Notes under the pieces: generated by a model | Told to the model about the DNA's origin: nothing | Seen by the model: only the letters and a program-made list of their open reading frames with translations | The model's database searches: none | In this document: one piece after another, positions 43,810 to 51,752 of the stretch | Layout: every line of letters begins with the position of its first letter | Numbering within the stretch: position 1 is the stretch's first letter | Position numbers and translations under genes: made by a program | Origin: Sulfurimonas sp. HSL-1656 | Lineage (GTDB): Bacteria > Campylobacterota > Campylobacteria > Campylobacterales > Sulfurimonadaceae | Assembly (NCBI RefSeq): GCF_039645585.1 | Contig: NZ_CP147915.1 | Span: 1,426,001 to 1,490,000, forward strand | Length of the DNA stretch: 64,000 nt | Reading direction: 5' to 3'

Positions 43810-44568
43810 GAGTGCACTTGCAAATTGCCAACCACTGTGGGTCAGTTCATAAATCTCACCTTTATAACCCCTATCTTTTACTAAGTCATGATTTACTAGC
43901 TCATCTAGGGCAGCTTCATATTTAACAAAATCACGCTGACTCTCGCTGCCAAAGATAAGGCCTCCAGCTTGAATACTTCGTTTGTTAATAGTTTGAGGTT
44001 TCATTATTGTGCCATTCTTATTTGAAGCTGCTGCCTTCAAAAGTTCATGAGCTTCTTTTGAGAGTTGGATTTCATGAGTTTTCTTAGATAATTCATCGCG
44101 CTCACGTCTAAGACTTTCAATTTCTGCACTGAGTTTTTGTTTGAGGGATTTATCACTGATTTCCGCAACTTCTACATCCCGCTTAGCTCTATCAATAAGT
44201 TCTTTTTCTTTTAAAGCAAATAATTCTGTTCTTGACTGCTCTAGTTCTGTCTGACGTATAGTCTTTTTATGTTCAGTTTCGAGATGCATATTATCAATAA
44301 GTTCGAGTGGTTTTCTGGCAATCAATCCAAAAACAAATCTCACCCAGTGAGAAGAAGCGGCGACTGCTGCCCCAGTAAGTAGCGGTAATATTAGTAATGT
44401 GTAGATATCAGTTACACTATCAAATGCTGCTAATCTATCCTGTGGACTTGCATCAGTAACGGTCAATAAGAATATTCCGCGCCAATTCAATGCAAAAAAA
44501 GCCAGTAAAGCATAACCAAAATATGGTGATTTAAATCGAGAAGTTACTGCGTCTACAAATTCATCCAT
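43807..44568 (-). CDS. Cassette gene: membrane/coiled-coil protein with winged-helix-like C-terminus
   Basis: 253 residues. Two N-terminal membrane helices (FGYALLAFFALNWRGIFLLTV and IYTLLILPLLTGAAVAAS), a long coiled coil (about 95-170, heptads of E, K, L), then a compact C-terminal domain (YEAALDELVNHDLVKDRGYKG ... YELTHSGWQFASAL) resembling a winged helix. The opening RFKSPYFGYALLAFFALNW resembles hypothetical proteins I associate with mobile or defence loci, but this is an impression, not a match. The stop lies in attC-like site 2. Confidence 0.7.
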   Translation of the reverse strand: MDEFVDAVTSRFKSPYFGYALLAFFALNWRGIFLLTVTDASPQDRLAAFDSVTDIYTLLILPLLTGAAVAASSHWVRFVFGLIARKPLELIDNMHLETEHKKTIRQTELEQSRTELFALKEKELIDRAKRDVEVAEISDKSLKQKLSAEIESLRRERDELSKKTHEIQLSKEAHELLKAAASNKNGTIMKPQTINKRSIQAGGLIFGSESQRDFVKYEAALDELVNHDLVKDRGYKGEIYELTHSGWQFASAL

Positions 44569-44599
44569 TAAAAATCCTATTGTTCATGTTTATGTACTC

Positions 44600-44665
44600 T
44601 AACGTTTAAAATGAGCAATCAAAAAGCCGCTTGTGGGTTTTTGATTGGTCTCCTCTGATTTGTTA
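44600..44665 (-). repeat. attC-like site 3
   Basis: 66 bp. The minus strand begins ACTTAAC, a full RYYYAAC match, and ends ACGTTAGAG. It has the same inner stem as sites 1 and 2 with one extra base. The TAA is the stop of the 44663-45397 gene. Confidence 0.7.
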
Positions 44666-45397
44666 AGTGTCATTTTCTTCTAGAACCTCAAATGAAATGG
44701 GAAAAGCCTTACTATTAAAATCATTCCAGAAATATTGATATAAACAAACCAGTTGATTAAAGTCTACAGTTGCTAACGCCTCTTGCTCCCATTTTAATAT
44801 AGAAAAGTCCTGCACTTCACATTTTGAAAAATATTCCGGGATCAATCGTGGGTTCTTTTCTTTCATGGCAGTGAATTTCATATGGACGGAGGTTTTGTTG
44901 CGATAGAGATCGTCAAATAAACTTACTGGAGCTTTTGCATCGGCATAAACTGGCTTAAGCAACCATTCAAAGTGTTTTTCTTGAATGATATAGCGGACAT
45001 TATTTTGATCAGTCAGCACATAAAAATATGTCTGTGGATTGGCGATATCTTTATATGTGTATACATCGGTTATCGTGAAATCAGTATCACTTAGTATGTA
45101 TTCATTGAGGGCATCACTTCCTCTTTTTGGATGAACTATGAACAATTCATTCTTTATTTCATTCACTATTGGGACATTTGAACGGAATTTTCTTACTGTG
45201 TAGCCAATAGGTTGTTTGAATCTGATTCTTTGGCCGACTTTTGGATAATCGGATATATGTTCCTGGGTGCCACCACCAGTGAATATTTCATAAAGGAGAT
45301 AAGCTCTGCCAACAATAGTAGAACCATACCTATTGATGAAAAGTATGGATGCTAGAGAAATAATCATGAATAAAAAGATTTTTTTTCTTCTGCTCAT
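44663..45397 (-). CDS. Cassette gene: hypothetical single-pass membrane protein
   Basis: 244 residues. A basic start MSRRKK and one membrane helix (about 7-24) are followed by a soluble, beta-rich domain without Cys clusters or known motifs (VGQRIRFKQPIGYTVRKFRS, FYVLTDQNNVRYIIQEKHF). Very AT-rich. It is the first cassette in transcription order. Its promoter presumably lies in 45398-45480. Function unknown. Confidence 0.7.
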   Translation of the reverse strand: MSRRKKIFLFMIISLASILFINRYGSTIVGRAYLLYEIFTGGGTQEHISDYPKVGQRIRFKQPIGYTVRKFRSNVPIVNEIKNELFIVHPKRGSDALNEYILSDTDFTITDVYTYKDIANPQTYFYVLTDQNNVRYIIQEKHFEWLLKPVYADAKAPVSLFDDLYRNKTSVHMKFTAMKEKNPRLIPEYFSKCEVQDFSILKWEQEALATVDFNQLVCLYQYFWNDFNSKAFPISFEVLEENDT

Positions 45398-45419
45398 TTA
45401 CTGCTTCATTTAACTCTTT

Positions 45420-45464
45420 ATTCAACGTACAAAATGTTCAATTATCTATTGAAAAATCGTGTTA
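45420..45464 (-). repeat. Possible degenerate attC/attI boundary site
   Basis: On the minus strand TAAC (45464-45461) runs to GTTGAAT (45426-45420), a full GTTRRRY core. The hairpin TTCAAT-N5-ATTGAA lies between them, and a wider inverted repeat TACAAAATGT/ACATTTTGTA spans 45428-45479. It lacks the stem of the other three sites, so it may be the left boundary of the cassette array or just an AT-rich promoter region. Confidence 0.3.
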
Positions 45465-45582
45465 ATCATACATTTTGTATATAGATGCGGATCAATATAC
45501 CACCTGTCAACTTAACACAAAACAAAACTATTAAATACAGAAAATGGAGGATGGGACGCCGGTGAACGTCCCGGGGGAGGTT

Positions 45583-45783
45583 TTAGTGGCGGTACTCTTT
45601 ATGGTGTCCGTAGGCGTGGCCGTGGCCGTTACTCTGTTTTTTATAGACGGTTCGGCTCTCTCCGTATACAACCGGGTAACTTGGCTCGTAGTAGATGACG
45701 GGTTCGACATGACGGGCGTACGGCGCACGAACGACGCAGCCGGTAAAAAGCAGTGGGATGAGTGCAAGCAGTAAGTATCGCAT
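45583..45783 (-). CDS. Small His/Tyr-rich lipoprotein
   Basis: 66 residues. Signal peptide MRYLLLALIPLLFTGC with lipobox FTGC, then a short mature part rich in Tyr, Pro and His (HGHAYGHHKEYRH at the end), which could bind metal. SD AAAGGA before the ATG. It follows the moxR gene by 74 bases on the same strand. Function unknown. Confidence 0.7.
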   Translation of the reverse strand: MRYLLLALIPLLFTGCVVRAPYARHVEPVIYYEPSYPVVYGESRTVYKKQSNGHGHAYGHHKEYRH

Positions 45784-45857
45784 CTTCTATCCTTTTTTCG
45801 TTTGATAGGAAAAGCATAGAAAAAAATCGTGGGGAGATCGTGACGCGGGGAAGCGTC

Positions 45858-46868
45858 TTAGAGGATGTACTCCCCGTACTTCGCAAGCCAGGCGTCAAAG
45901 GCGCCGTGGGTCGCGATGGATTCGTCCTTGACAATGACGTCCTTGACGAGCATGACGCCGAACTCCGTCGGGAGGGTTTCGCTGTAGGCGAAGAGGTGGT
46001 CTTTGTGGGTGTCGGAACCGTTGTAGTACTCGACGAGCGCCGAGACGAGCGCGTAGAGCAGTGCCGGCTGGTTCTCGATCTGCGGGTAATGCCCCTCGTA
46101 GATCGCCGCGACGTCCGGCAGCTCCTCGTAGACCTTGACGTAGGAGACGAACTCGATCCCGGCGGCGTAGCCGATGGTGCCGTAGATGACCGGGGCGATC
46201 TTGCCGATTTCCATGCTGGATTTCAGAATGTCCGAGAGCATGTGGTAGCTGCGCGGCGTCGCGAAGGCCGGGTTGGCGTCGTCCTCGACGACCGGTTCGG
46301 TCGAGAGTAGGTCCGGGCGGAAGCCCAGGAACCCGATGACGAAGTGGTGCAGTTTCGATTTCAGCGCGAAGAGCTTGAAGTCCTCAAAGCGGGCCTGGAC
46401 ATGCAGGTGCACCATCCGGTTGGCCAGCGGGGTGGGCAGGCGGAAGACGACCCCGCGGTCGCTGACGCGGTTACCCGCGCAGATGATCCGCCACCCTTTG
46501 GGAAGGTCGTACTCTCCCATGCGGCGGTTGAGCACCAGCTGGTAGATGGCCGCCTGGACCGACGGCGGCGCGGAGTTGAGTTCGTCGAGAAAGAGAATCC
46601 CCTCGGAGTCGGGGTCTTTCGGGAAAAAGACCGGCGGCATCCAGACCGTCTGCTCGTCGCGGATCGCCGGGACGCCCCGCAGGTCGACCGGGTCCATCTG
46701 CGACAGGCGCACATCCACCAGTTCAAGTTTGTTCTTCTCGGCCACGTCGGCGACGATGTAGGATTTCCCAATTCCGGGGCTGCCGTGGATAAAAAGCGGC
46801 GTATCCGTTTTGATCAGCGTATCGATATGGTCGTAAAGTTCCGTGGTTGAAATGGATGGTGTCGTCAT
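45858..46868 (-). CDS. MoxR-type AAA+ ATPase
   Basis: 336 residues. Walker A HGSPGIGKSYIVADVAE (about residue 27), Walker B GILFLDELNSAPPSVQAAIYQL (about 90), sensor ICAGNRVSDRG. MoxR-like ATPases, with VWA partners, remodel proteins or insert metal centres (NorQ/NorD and CbbQ/CbbO are studied pairs). The VWA/DUF2201 protein at 40994-42148 is the likely partner. Co-transcription with the NifQ-like gene, which has a sigma-54 element, suggests a role in nitrogen fixation. Confidence 0.88.
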   Translation of the reverse strand: MTTPSISTTELYDHIDTLIKTDTPLFIHGSPGIGKSYIVADVAEKNKLELVDVRLSQMDPVDLRGVPAIRDEQTVWMPPVFFPKDPDSEGILFLDELNSAPPSVQAAIYQLVLNRRMGEYDLPKGWRIICAGNRVSDRGVVFRLPTPLANRMVHLHVQARFEDFKLFALKSKLHHFVIGFLGFRPDLLSTEPVVEDDANPAFATPRSYHMLSDILKSSMEIGKIAPVIYGTIGYAAGIEFVSYVKVYEELPDVAAIYEGHYPQIENQPALLYALVSALVEYYNGSDTHKDHLFAYSETLPTEFGVMLVKDVIVKDESIATHGAFDAWLAKYGEYIL

Positions 46869-46916
46869 TGAGGGTTAGCGTTCCTTTCAGTATTTAGCGT
46901 GCGGATGCCCGGGGGT

Positions 46917-47261
46917 TCAGGCAGTCAGCTCTTTGACCATGCATTTGAAGCAGGTGAGCTGATCGTCGCAGGTGGCGCAGGCCGGCGCGATGGCATTGAC
47001 CCGGTCGTAGATGTATTTTTTCCAGAGCTTGTCCTTGGGTTTCTCCGCCGCCAGTTCCGGGAAGTTCTTTTTCATGAACGCCCCCATCTCCGTGCGACTG
47101 TGGAAGCCCATGTCCTCGTACAGGTGGTCCATCAGCAGCGACTTCTGCGCGACCAGCGGGGCGAGGACGGTTTTGGCATAGTAGTTGACCGCATACGCGG
47201 AGAGGAGTGTCTTGACGTCTTCATACATTTTGACATGTTCAGGCGGCATGATCGCAGTCAT
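46917..47261 (-). CDS. NifQ-like cysteine-cluster protein
   Basis: 114 residues from the ATG at 47261 (SD AAGGAG). The C-terminal WKKYIYDRVNAIAPACATCD followed by QLTCFKC gives C-x2-C-x5-C-x2-C. True NifQ, which donates molybdenum to the FeMo-cofactor, ends with a W-KKF-Y segment and C-x4-C-x2-C-x5-C, so the resemblance is real but the spacing differs and the protein is shorter than NifQ. It could be a NifQ relative or another small metal-binding protein. It is just upstream of moxR and has a sigma-54 element. Confidence 0.55.
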   Translation of the reverse strand: MTAIMPPEHVKMYEDVKTLLSAYAVNYYAKTVLAPLVAQKSLLMDHLYEDMGFHSRTEMGAFMKKNFPELAAEKPKDKLWKKYIYDRVNAIAPACATCDDQLTCFKCMVKELTA

Positions 47262-47290
47262 GGAATCTCCTTGTATATAACTCATCAGCA

Positions 47291-47306
47291 TGCAAATACC
47301 GTTCTA
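47291..47306 (-). promoter_or_regulatory. Sigma-54 promoter element upstream of the NifQ-like/moxR genes
   Basis: The minus strand reads TAGAACGGTATTTGCA, 30 bases before the ATG at 47261 and overlapping the stop of the upstream gene. It fits T(G/A)GAAC(G/A)-N4-TTGCA, with AG instead of GG at -24. Confidence 0.6.
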
Positions 47307-47627
47307 CTGTCTGCCGTAGAGCAGATAGAGATAATCATGAATGTCGCTGAGGAAGAAGCGGCGGTTGTCCCGCTCCTCGAAATGGCCGACCCAGCCTGGG
47401 TCCCCCTCCGCCGTCATCTTGCTGGGATGCACGAACTCGTTGTAGGGGAGCGTCGCCTTGAGCGGGCCGCAGTCGTTGATGGCGTCGACGACCGCCTCGA
47501 AAATGGCATCGAGTGTTTCGTCGTCCGCGGTGAGGTACAGATTCCCGTCTTTCTGGTAAAAGCGGTAGATGTTCAGTATCTTCTGTGCTTCGGAATTGTG
47601 TGCTTTGTTCATCTTTTTGACATTCAT
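47304..47627 (-). CDS. Hypothetical protein downstream of the SagB-like gene
   Basis: 107 residues from the ATG at 47627 (GGAGGT 9 bases upstream). Soluble; N-terminal basic helix (VKKMNKAHNSEAQKILNIY), then mixed alpha/beta (LYLTADDETLDAIFEAVVDA) and an aromatic C-terminus (RRFFLSDIHDYLYLLYGRQ). No known motif. Between the nitroreductase and NifQ-like genes. Confidence 0.6.
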   Translation of the reverse strand: MNVKKMNKAHNSEAQKILNIYRFYQKDGNLYLTADDETLDAIFEAVVDAINDCGPLKATLPYNEFVHPSKMTAEGDPGWVGHFEERDNRRFFLSDIHDYLYLLYGRQ

Positions 47628-47649
47628 ATTAAGGGTACCTCCATCCACC

Positions 47650-48879
47650 CTACCGTTCCAGACCGAAGACGCCGACGTAGAGTATGTGTTCCGGCGTCTC
47701 CAAAAAGGTCTGCAGCTTCTTATCGTAAAAAGCCCCTATGGCCGTATAGCCGACGCCCAGGGCGGCGGCGTCCAAGGAGAGGCCGTGTGCAAAGGCGGCC
47801 GAGGCCATCTGCAGGTCCGCATCGTACTGCGCGCTGCTGAGCACCATCACGATCTCGGCGTTCGCGACGAAACGCTGGTCGACCAGCATCGAGGCCGCCA
47901 CCTCGGCGAAGTCGCCAGCCTTGATCCGTTCGCCGCCGCGGTAGAGACCGGCCGGGGCGCGGTCATTCCGGAGCACGATCGCGTAGGCGTTCATCCACTC
48001 CGGCGTTCGCGTGAGCGTATGCATAATGCGTTCAAACGCCTCCGCGCGCATCGTCTTTCCGGCAAAGACCCGGGCGGAGCGCCGGGCGCGCTGCAGGGTC
48101 GCGTCGGTGCTGCGCATCCGGGGCGGCAGGGTCCTGCCGACGGGGTGGTGCTGCACGATCCAGCCCGGTACGACCCCGTCGCTCTCGTCGTAATCGGTCG
48201 GCGCCACCTGCATCAGCGGCGCTTTCGGGAGCTTTGCGGGTTTTTCGCCCGCCTTCCCGACGGCCATGACCGAACAGACGAACTCCTGCTGCTTGAAGCC
48301 CATAATATGGTTCAGGCCGGGAAAATCCACATCGTCCAGCAGCACGGTATCAAGCCCGTGTACATCCATCGCCGCGCAAAGCGCGCCGATCTGGTGGCCG
48401 GCATCCATGTAGCAGTAGCGCCAGGCGCGGTGGCCGTACTTCCATTCGGAACGGAACGGGACGACGCTGACGACAAAAATGAAACCCTCGAAGCGTGTTT
48501 CCATCCCGACGAAGTGTTCCAGTCCCTCCGCGCCGCATTCGCGGATCAGCACCAGCTCCCCCTTCAGGGCATCGAGGTGGTAGATCCCGCTCAGGATCCC
48601 CTTGATCCCGCGCACCTGCACATAGAGCTCCACGGGGTGGAGATTGCCGGCAGAGGGGGTATTGAGGCGCAGGTAGGGTTTACCGCCGACGCTCCCTTCA
48701 AACGTGACACAGCGTGCCAGGCCCAGCGGCGCGAGCTCCTCGTGCGTATCGAAACCGACGCGGTAGAGGAACTCCGGGTACTGCTTGAAAAGGGAGGGCT
48801 GTGAAGACCAGTCGATGTAGCCGCCGGAACGGGCGACACGCAGCGGCGTCAGCGCCGTCGCGTCATAGAGCTCACGCAT
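47650..48879 (-). CDS. SagB-type nitroreductase-fold dehydrogenase, tandem domains
   Basis: 409 residues with two nitroreductase-like halves. The first has TPSAGNLHPVELYVQVR (FMN phosphate contact), YHLDALKGEL and RAWRYCYMDAGHQIGALCAA, the signature of SagB-type proteins. The second (about residue 250 on) repeats the fold in weaker form: RSARVFAGKTMRAEAF ... LSLDAAALGVGYTAIGAF. It is a probable FMN-dependent oxidoreductase, substrate unknown. It overlaps the ankyrin gene by 8 bases. No YcaO or cyclodehydratase is nearby, so azole-peptide chemistry is not supported. Confidence 0.8.
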   Translation of the reverse strand: MRELYDATALTPLRVARSGGYIDWSSQPSLFKQYPEFLYRVGFDTHEELAPLGLARCVTFEGSVGGKPYLRLNTPSAGNLHPVELYVQVRGIKGILSGIYHLDALKGELVLIRECGAEGLEHFVGMETRFEGFIFVVSVVPFRSEWKYGHRAWRYCYMDAGHQIGALCAAMDVHGLDTVLLDDVDFPGLNHIMGFKQQEFVCSVMAVGKAGEKPAKLPKAPLMQVAPTDYDESDGVVPGWIVQHHPVGRTLPPRMRSTDATLQRARRSARVFAGKTMRAEAFERIMHTLTRTPEWMNAYAIVLRNDRAPAGLYRGGERIKAGDFAEVAASMLVDQRFVANAEIVMVLSSAQYDADLQMASAAFAHGLSLDAAALGVGYTAIGAFYDKKLQTFLETPEHILYVGVFGLER

Positions 48880-49306
48880 AGCGCAGCTGATTGAGGACGT
48901 CCCGGTTGACGGCGAAATCGATGGCGCAGTAGCCGTCCATGTTCTGTATAGACTTGTCGGCGCCCAGAGAGAGAAGGGCTTTGACGCTGTTCAGACGGGA
49001 AGCGGAAACGGCATACATCAGCGGGGTTTCGCCGTTCTCGTTGATGTCGTCGATGTCCGCGCCGGCAGCGAAAAGGCGTGCGATGATCGCGGCACTGTCA
49101 GCATAACAGGCGTTGAAAAAAACACCGTTAAAGTCGTTGTTGACGGCATAAAGGTCCACCCCCGCTTCCAGCAGGCGCTCGACCATCATATCGTTGCCTT
49201 CCAGCGCCGCCTGCAGCAGCGGCGTGTTGCCGTTGAAGGCCCGGGATTCCAGGTCACTGGGGTCAAATCCGCGTGCCAGCAACCACGCAATATAGTTCTC
49301 TGCCAT
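48872..49306 (-). CDS. Ankyrin-repeat protein
   Basis: 144 residues from the ATG at 49306 (SD AAAGGAG). About four ankyrin repeats: FNGNTPLLQAALEGNDMMVERLLEAGVD, then FNGVFFNACYADSAAIIARLFAAGADI, then NGETPLMYAVSASRLNSVKALLSLGAD. Cytoplasmic protein-binding scaffold. In the same run as the thiol peroxidase and SagB-like genes. Partner unknown. Confidence 0.88.
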   Translation of the reverse strand: MAENYIAWLLARGFDPSDLESRAFNGNTPLLQAALEGNDMMVERLLEAGVDLYAVNNDFNGVFFNACYADSAAIIARLFAAGADIDDINENGETPLMYAVSASRLNSVKALLSLGADKSIQNMDGYCAIDFAVNRDVLNQLRYA

Positions 49307-49331
49307 GACGGGCTCCTTTATCAAAAGCGGA

Positions 49332-49886
49332 TCAGACGCTCATCCACTCTTCGTGCGAATGGCCGTGCCCCGTCTTCTTCTCGTTGACCAGTTTGTCAAC
49401 GACCTCGATACAGGCATCGTAATTGACTTCGTCGACGATCTCGGGAACGATCTCGCGGTAGGCGACGACGCCGTCGCGGTCAATGACGTAGACGGCGCGG
49501 GCCATACGGTCTTTGAGCTTGCCCTCGCTAATCAGCAGGCCGTACTTCTTGGCGAAGTTGCGGTCCGGGTCGACGACGAGGTCCGCAGCGTCAATAGACT
49601 CTTTTTCAGCAAAATCTTTGACGAAATCCAGGTCATCCGTCGTGATCATGATGGCATTGAGTTTCTTGTAGGTTTTGAGCAGATCATTGAATTTTTTGGC
49701 GCCGAGGGAACAGACTTCCGTTTTCAGCGAAGGAATGGCAATGAGCAACTGGGTATTGGGGGCGATCATGCCGATGACGTTCTGTGATCCGTCAAGCTTC
49801 GTGATGCGTGCTGCAGGGGCTTCTCCGCCCACATTGGGCTGCTTTCCGATAAGGGGTGTCGGGGTGCCGTGTACCGTGATTTCCAT
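49332..49886 (-). CDS. Thiol peroxidase-like peroxiredoxin (single conserved Cys)
   Basis: 184 residues from the ATG at 49886 (SD GAGGAT). The peroxidatic Cys lies in SLKTEVCSLGAKKFNDLL, matching the Tpx family. The resolving Cys, normally about 35 residues later, is absent (FAEKESIDAADLV), so it should work by a one-Cys mechanism with an external thiol. The C-terminus ends in a His-rich GHGHSHEEW tail. It may protect the O2-sensitive nitrogenase. First gene of its run, divergent from nifA. Confidence 0.85.
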   Translation of the reverse strand: MEITVHGTPTPLIGKQPNVGGEAPAARITKLDGSQNVIGMIAPNTQLLIAIPSLKTEVCSLGAKKFNDLLKTYKKLNAIMITTDDLDFVKDFAEKESIDAADLVVDPDRNFAKKYGLLISEGKLKDRMARAVYVIDRDGVVAYREIVPEIVDEVNYDACIEVVDKLVNEKKTGHGHSHEEWMSV

Positions 49887-49917
49887 AACATATCCTCTGT
49901 GAGATTTGCCAATCAAA

Positions 49918-49933
49918 TGCAAAAAACGTTCTT
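49918..49933 (-). promoter_or_regulatory. Weak sigma-54-like element upstream of the thiol peroxidase run
   Basis: The minus strand reads AAGAACGTTTTTTGCA, 31 bases before the ATG at 49886. The -12 half is perfect and GAACG matches the local consensus, but the -24 dinucleotide is AG. Confidence 0.4.
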
Positions 49934-49999
49934 GTTAAATATGTACGTATGCCTATTTTTTATACTACATATTTGTCGGATTGTGGTACTAGGTTGGTC

Positions 50000-50005
50000 T
50001 ATAAT
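50000..50005 (+). promoter_or_regulatory. Possible -10 box of nifA
   Basis: TATAAT 67 bases before the nifA ATG at 50073. No convincing -35 and no sigma-54 element is seen in this spacer, so nifA itself appears to use vegetative sigma factor. Confidence 0.4.
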
Positions 50006-50072
50006 AACACCTGAATATTGATTCACGCAAGTGTGTAAAAGCTACTAACCCGTAAAAGAAAGAAAAACAGTA

Positions 50073-51722
50073 ATGATGTATGACACCCCAGCGATCCCCG
50101 ACAGGCCGGAATGTAAAACCTGTTCGTTGACCTTTGCCTACAAAGAGATCGAACTGCTTTACGAGATTGCCGTTGTCCTGGCCAGCACGACAGATATCAA
50201 AGAGACGATCGAACAGGGCATGCGCCTGCTCAAACGTCACAACTATCTCGAACGCTGCGCCCTCTTCCTGCTCAACGAAGAGGATGTTCTGGAGCTCTAC
50301 GCCTCGATCGACCTCACCGAACAGCAGCGCCTGATGGCGACCTACAAGCTCGGGGAAGGCGCGACGGGCCTTGCCGCTGCCGGCGGCGAACCCGTCGTCA
50401 TCGAAAATATCCACAACAGTATCGACTACCTTAACAAGATGGGCGTCGTCAACAGCAAATCGGTCTCCTACGTCGCCGTTCCCGTCATCCAGGACGACGC
50501 CGTCACCGGGGTCATCTCCGCCAACCTCGGGCCGGACACCCCGCTGAACTTCGACGAGATCGTCCGTATGCTCACGATCGTCGGATCGCTCTTCAGCGGA
50601 ACGCTTGCCATCCAGCAGCGTTTCATCAAGGAAAAAGAGCAGCTCAACCAGCTCAAAATGTACTATAAAGAGGAGATGCTCAGCGAGCACCGCTTTGAGA
50701 ACATCATCGGGCGGAGCACGAAAATGCGCCAGATCTTCAGCATGCTCGAAACCGTCGCCCCGACCGACGCGACAATCCTCGTTCGCGGGGAGACGGGTAC
50801 GGGTAAAGAGCTCATCGCGACGGCGGTGCACAACCTCAGCCGCCGCAAAAACGGTCCCTTTATCAAGCTCAACTGTGCCGCCATCAGCGAAACCCTGCTC
50901 GAATCCGAACTTTTCGGTCACGAGAAGGGCGCCTTTACCGATGCCAAAGAGATGCGCAAAGGGCGTTTCGAACTGGCCGACGGCGGTACCCTCTTCCTCG
51001 ACGAGATCGGTGACATCACCTCGTCGCTCCAGGTCAAACTGCTGCGTATCCTCCAGGAACAGGAGTTCGAACGCGTCGGCGGGACCAAAACGGTCAAGAC
51101 CGATGTCCGCCTCGTCGCCGCGACGAACCGAAACCTCGAAGAGATGGTCAAAAAAGGGGAGTTCCGCGAGGACCTCTACTACCGCCTCAACGTCATCCCG
51201 CTGAACCTCCCGCCGCTGCGCGAGCGCTACGAGGACGTCAAACTGCTGATCGAGCACTACATGAAAAAGTTCATGAAAGAGCACAACAAGAACATGAGCC
51301 TCTCCAAATCGGCGATGGAGCTGCTGCTCGATTACCCGTGGCCGGGCAATATCCGGGAACTGCAGAACACGATGGAGCGCCTGGTACTCATCTGCCCCGA
51401 GGGCGAAGTCCAGCCGGAGATGCTCAACCATGTCCTGCCGTTCAATTACCAGAAACTCTACAACACGGCCGCCCCCGAGCCGGCAGCGCAGCCTACGGTG
51501 CAGTCCGTGCCGCCGGTCGCCCCGCCGCATGTCGAAGAGGCGCATGCCGCCCCTGCGGAATCCCACCCGGTCACCAAGGCGACCCTGCAGGAGCTGGAGA
51601 AAGAGTCCATCATCCAGGCGCTGATCGAGAACCGCGGGATCCAGACGAAGGCTGCGGCCCAGCTGGGCATGACCCCGCGCCAGATCGGTTACAAGATCAA
51701 AAAGTACGACATCGACATCTAG
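50073..51722 (+). CDS. nifA: NifA, sigma-54-dependent nitrogen-fixation activator
   Basis: 549 residues. N-terminal GAF domain (about 25-180), AAA+ domain with Walker A GETGTGKELIATAVH (about 239), ESELFGHEKGAFTDA, Walker B GGTLFLDEIGD and the R-finger region FREDLYYRLNV, then a Fis-type helix-turn-helix (RGIQTKAAAQLGMTPRQIGYKIKKY). The sigma-54 contact loop reads GAFTDA (residues 286-291), not GAFTGA. The cysteine motif of O2-sensing rhizobial NifA is absent; CKTC occurs near the N-terminus. It activates the sigma-54 promoters of the region. Confidence 0.93.
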   Translation: MMYDTPAIPDRPECKTCSLTFAYKEIELLYEIAVVLASTTDIKETIEQGMRLLKRHNYLERCALFLLNEEDVLELYASIDLTEQQRLMATYKLGEGATGLAAAGGEPVVIENIHNSIDYLNKMGVVNSKSVSYVAVPVIQDDAVTGVISANLGPDTPLNFDEIVRMLTIVGSLFSGTLAIQQRFIKEKEQLNQLKMYYKEEMLSEHRFENIIGRSTKMRQIFSMLETVAPTDATILVRGETGTGKELIATAVHNLSRRKNGPFIKLNCAAISETLLESELFGHEKGAFTDAKEMRKGRFELADGGTLFLDEIGDITSSLQVKLLRILQEQEFERVGGTKTVKTDVRLVAATNRNLEEMVKKGEFREDLYYRLNVIPLNLPPLRERYEDVKLLIEHYMKKFMKEHNKNMSLSKSAMELLLDYPWPGNIRELQNTMERLVLICPEGEVQPEMLNHVLPFNYQKLYNTAAPEPAAQPTVQSVPPVAPPHVEEAHAAPAESHPVTKATLQELEKESIIQALIENRGIQTKAAAQLGMTPRQIGYKIKKYDIDI

Positions 51723-51752
51723 GTGTCTTAACCCCAACCAAGGAGATTTATC

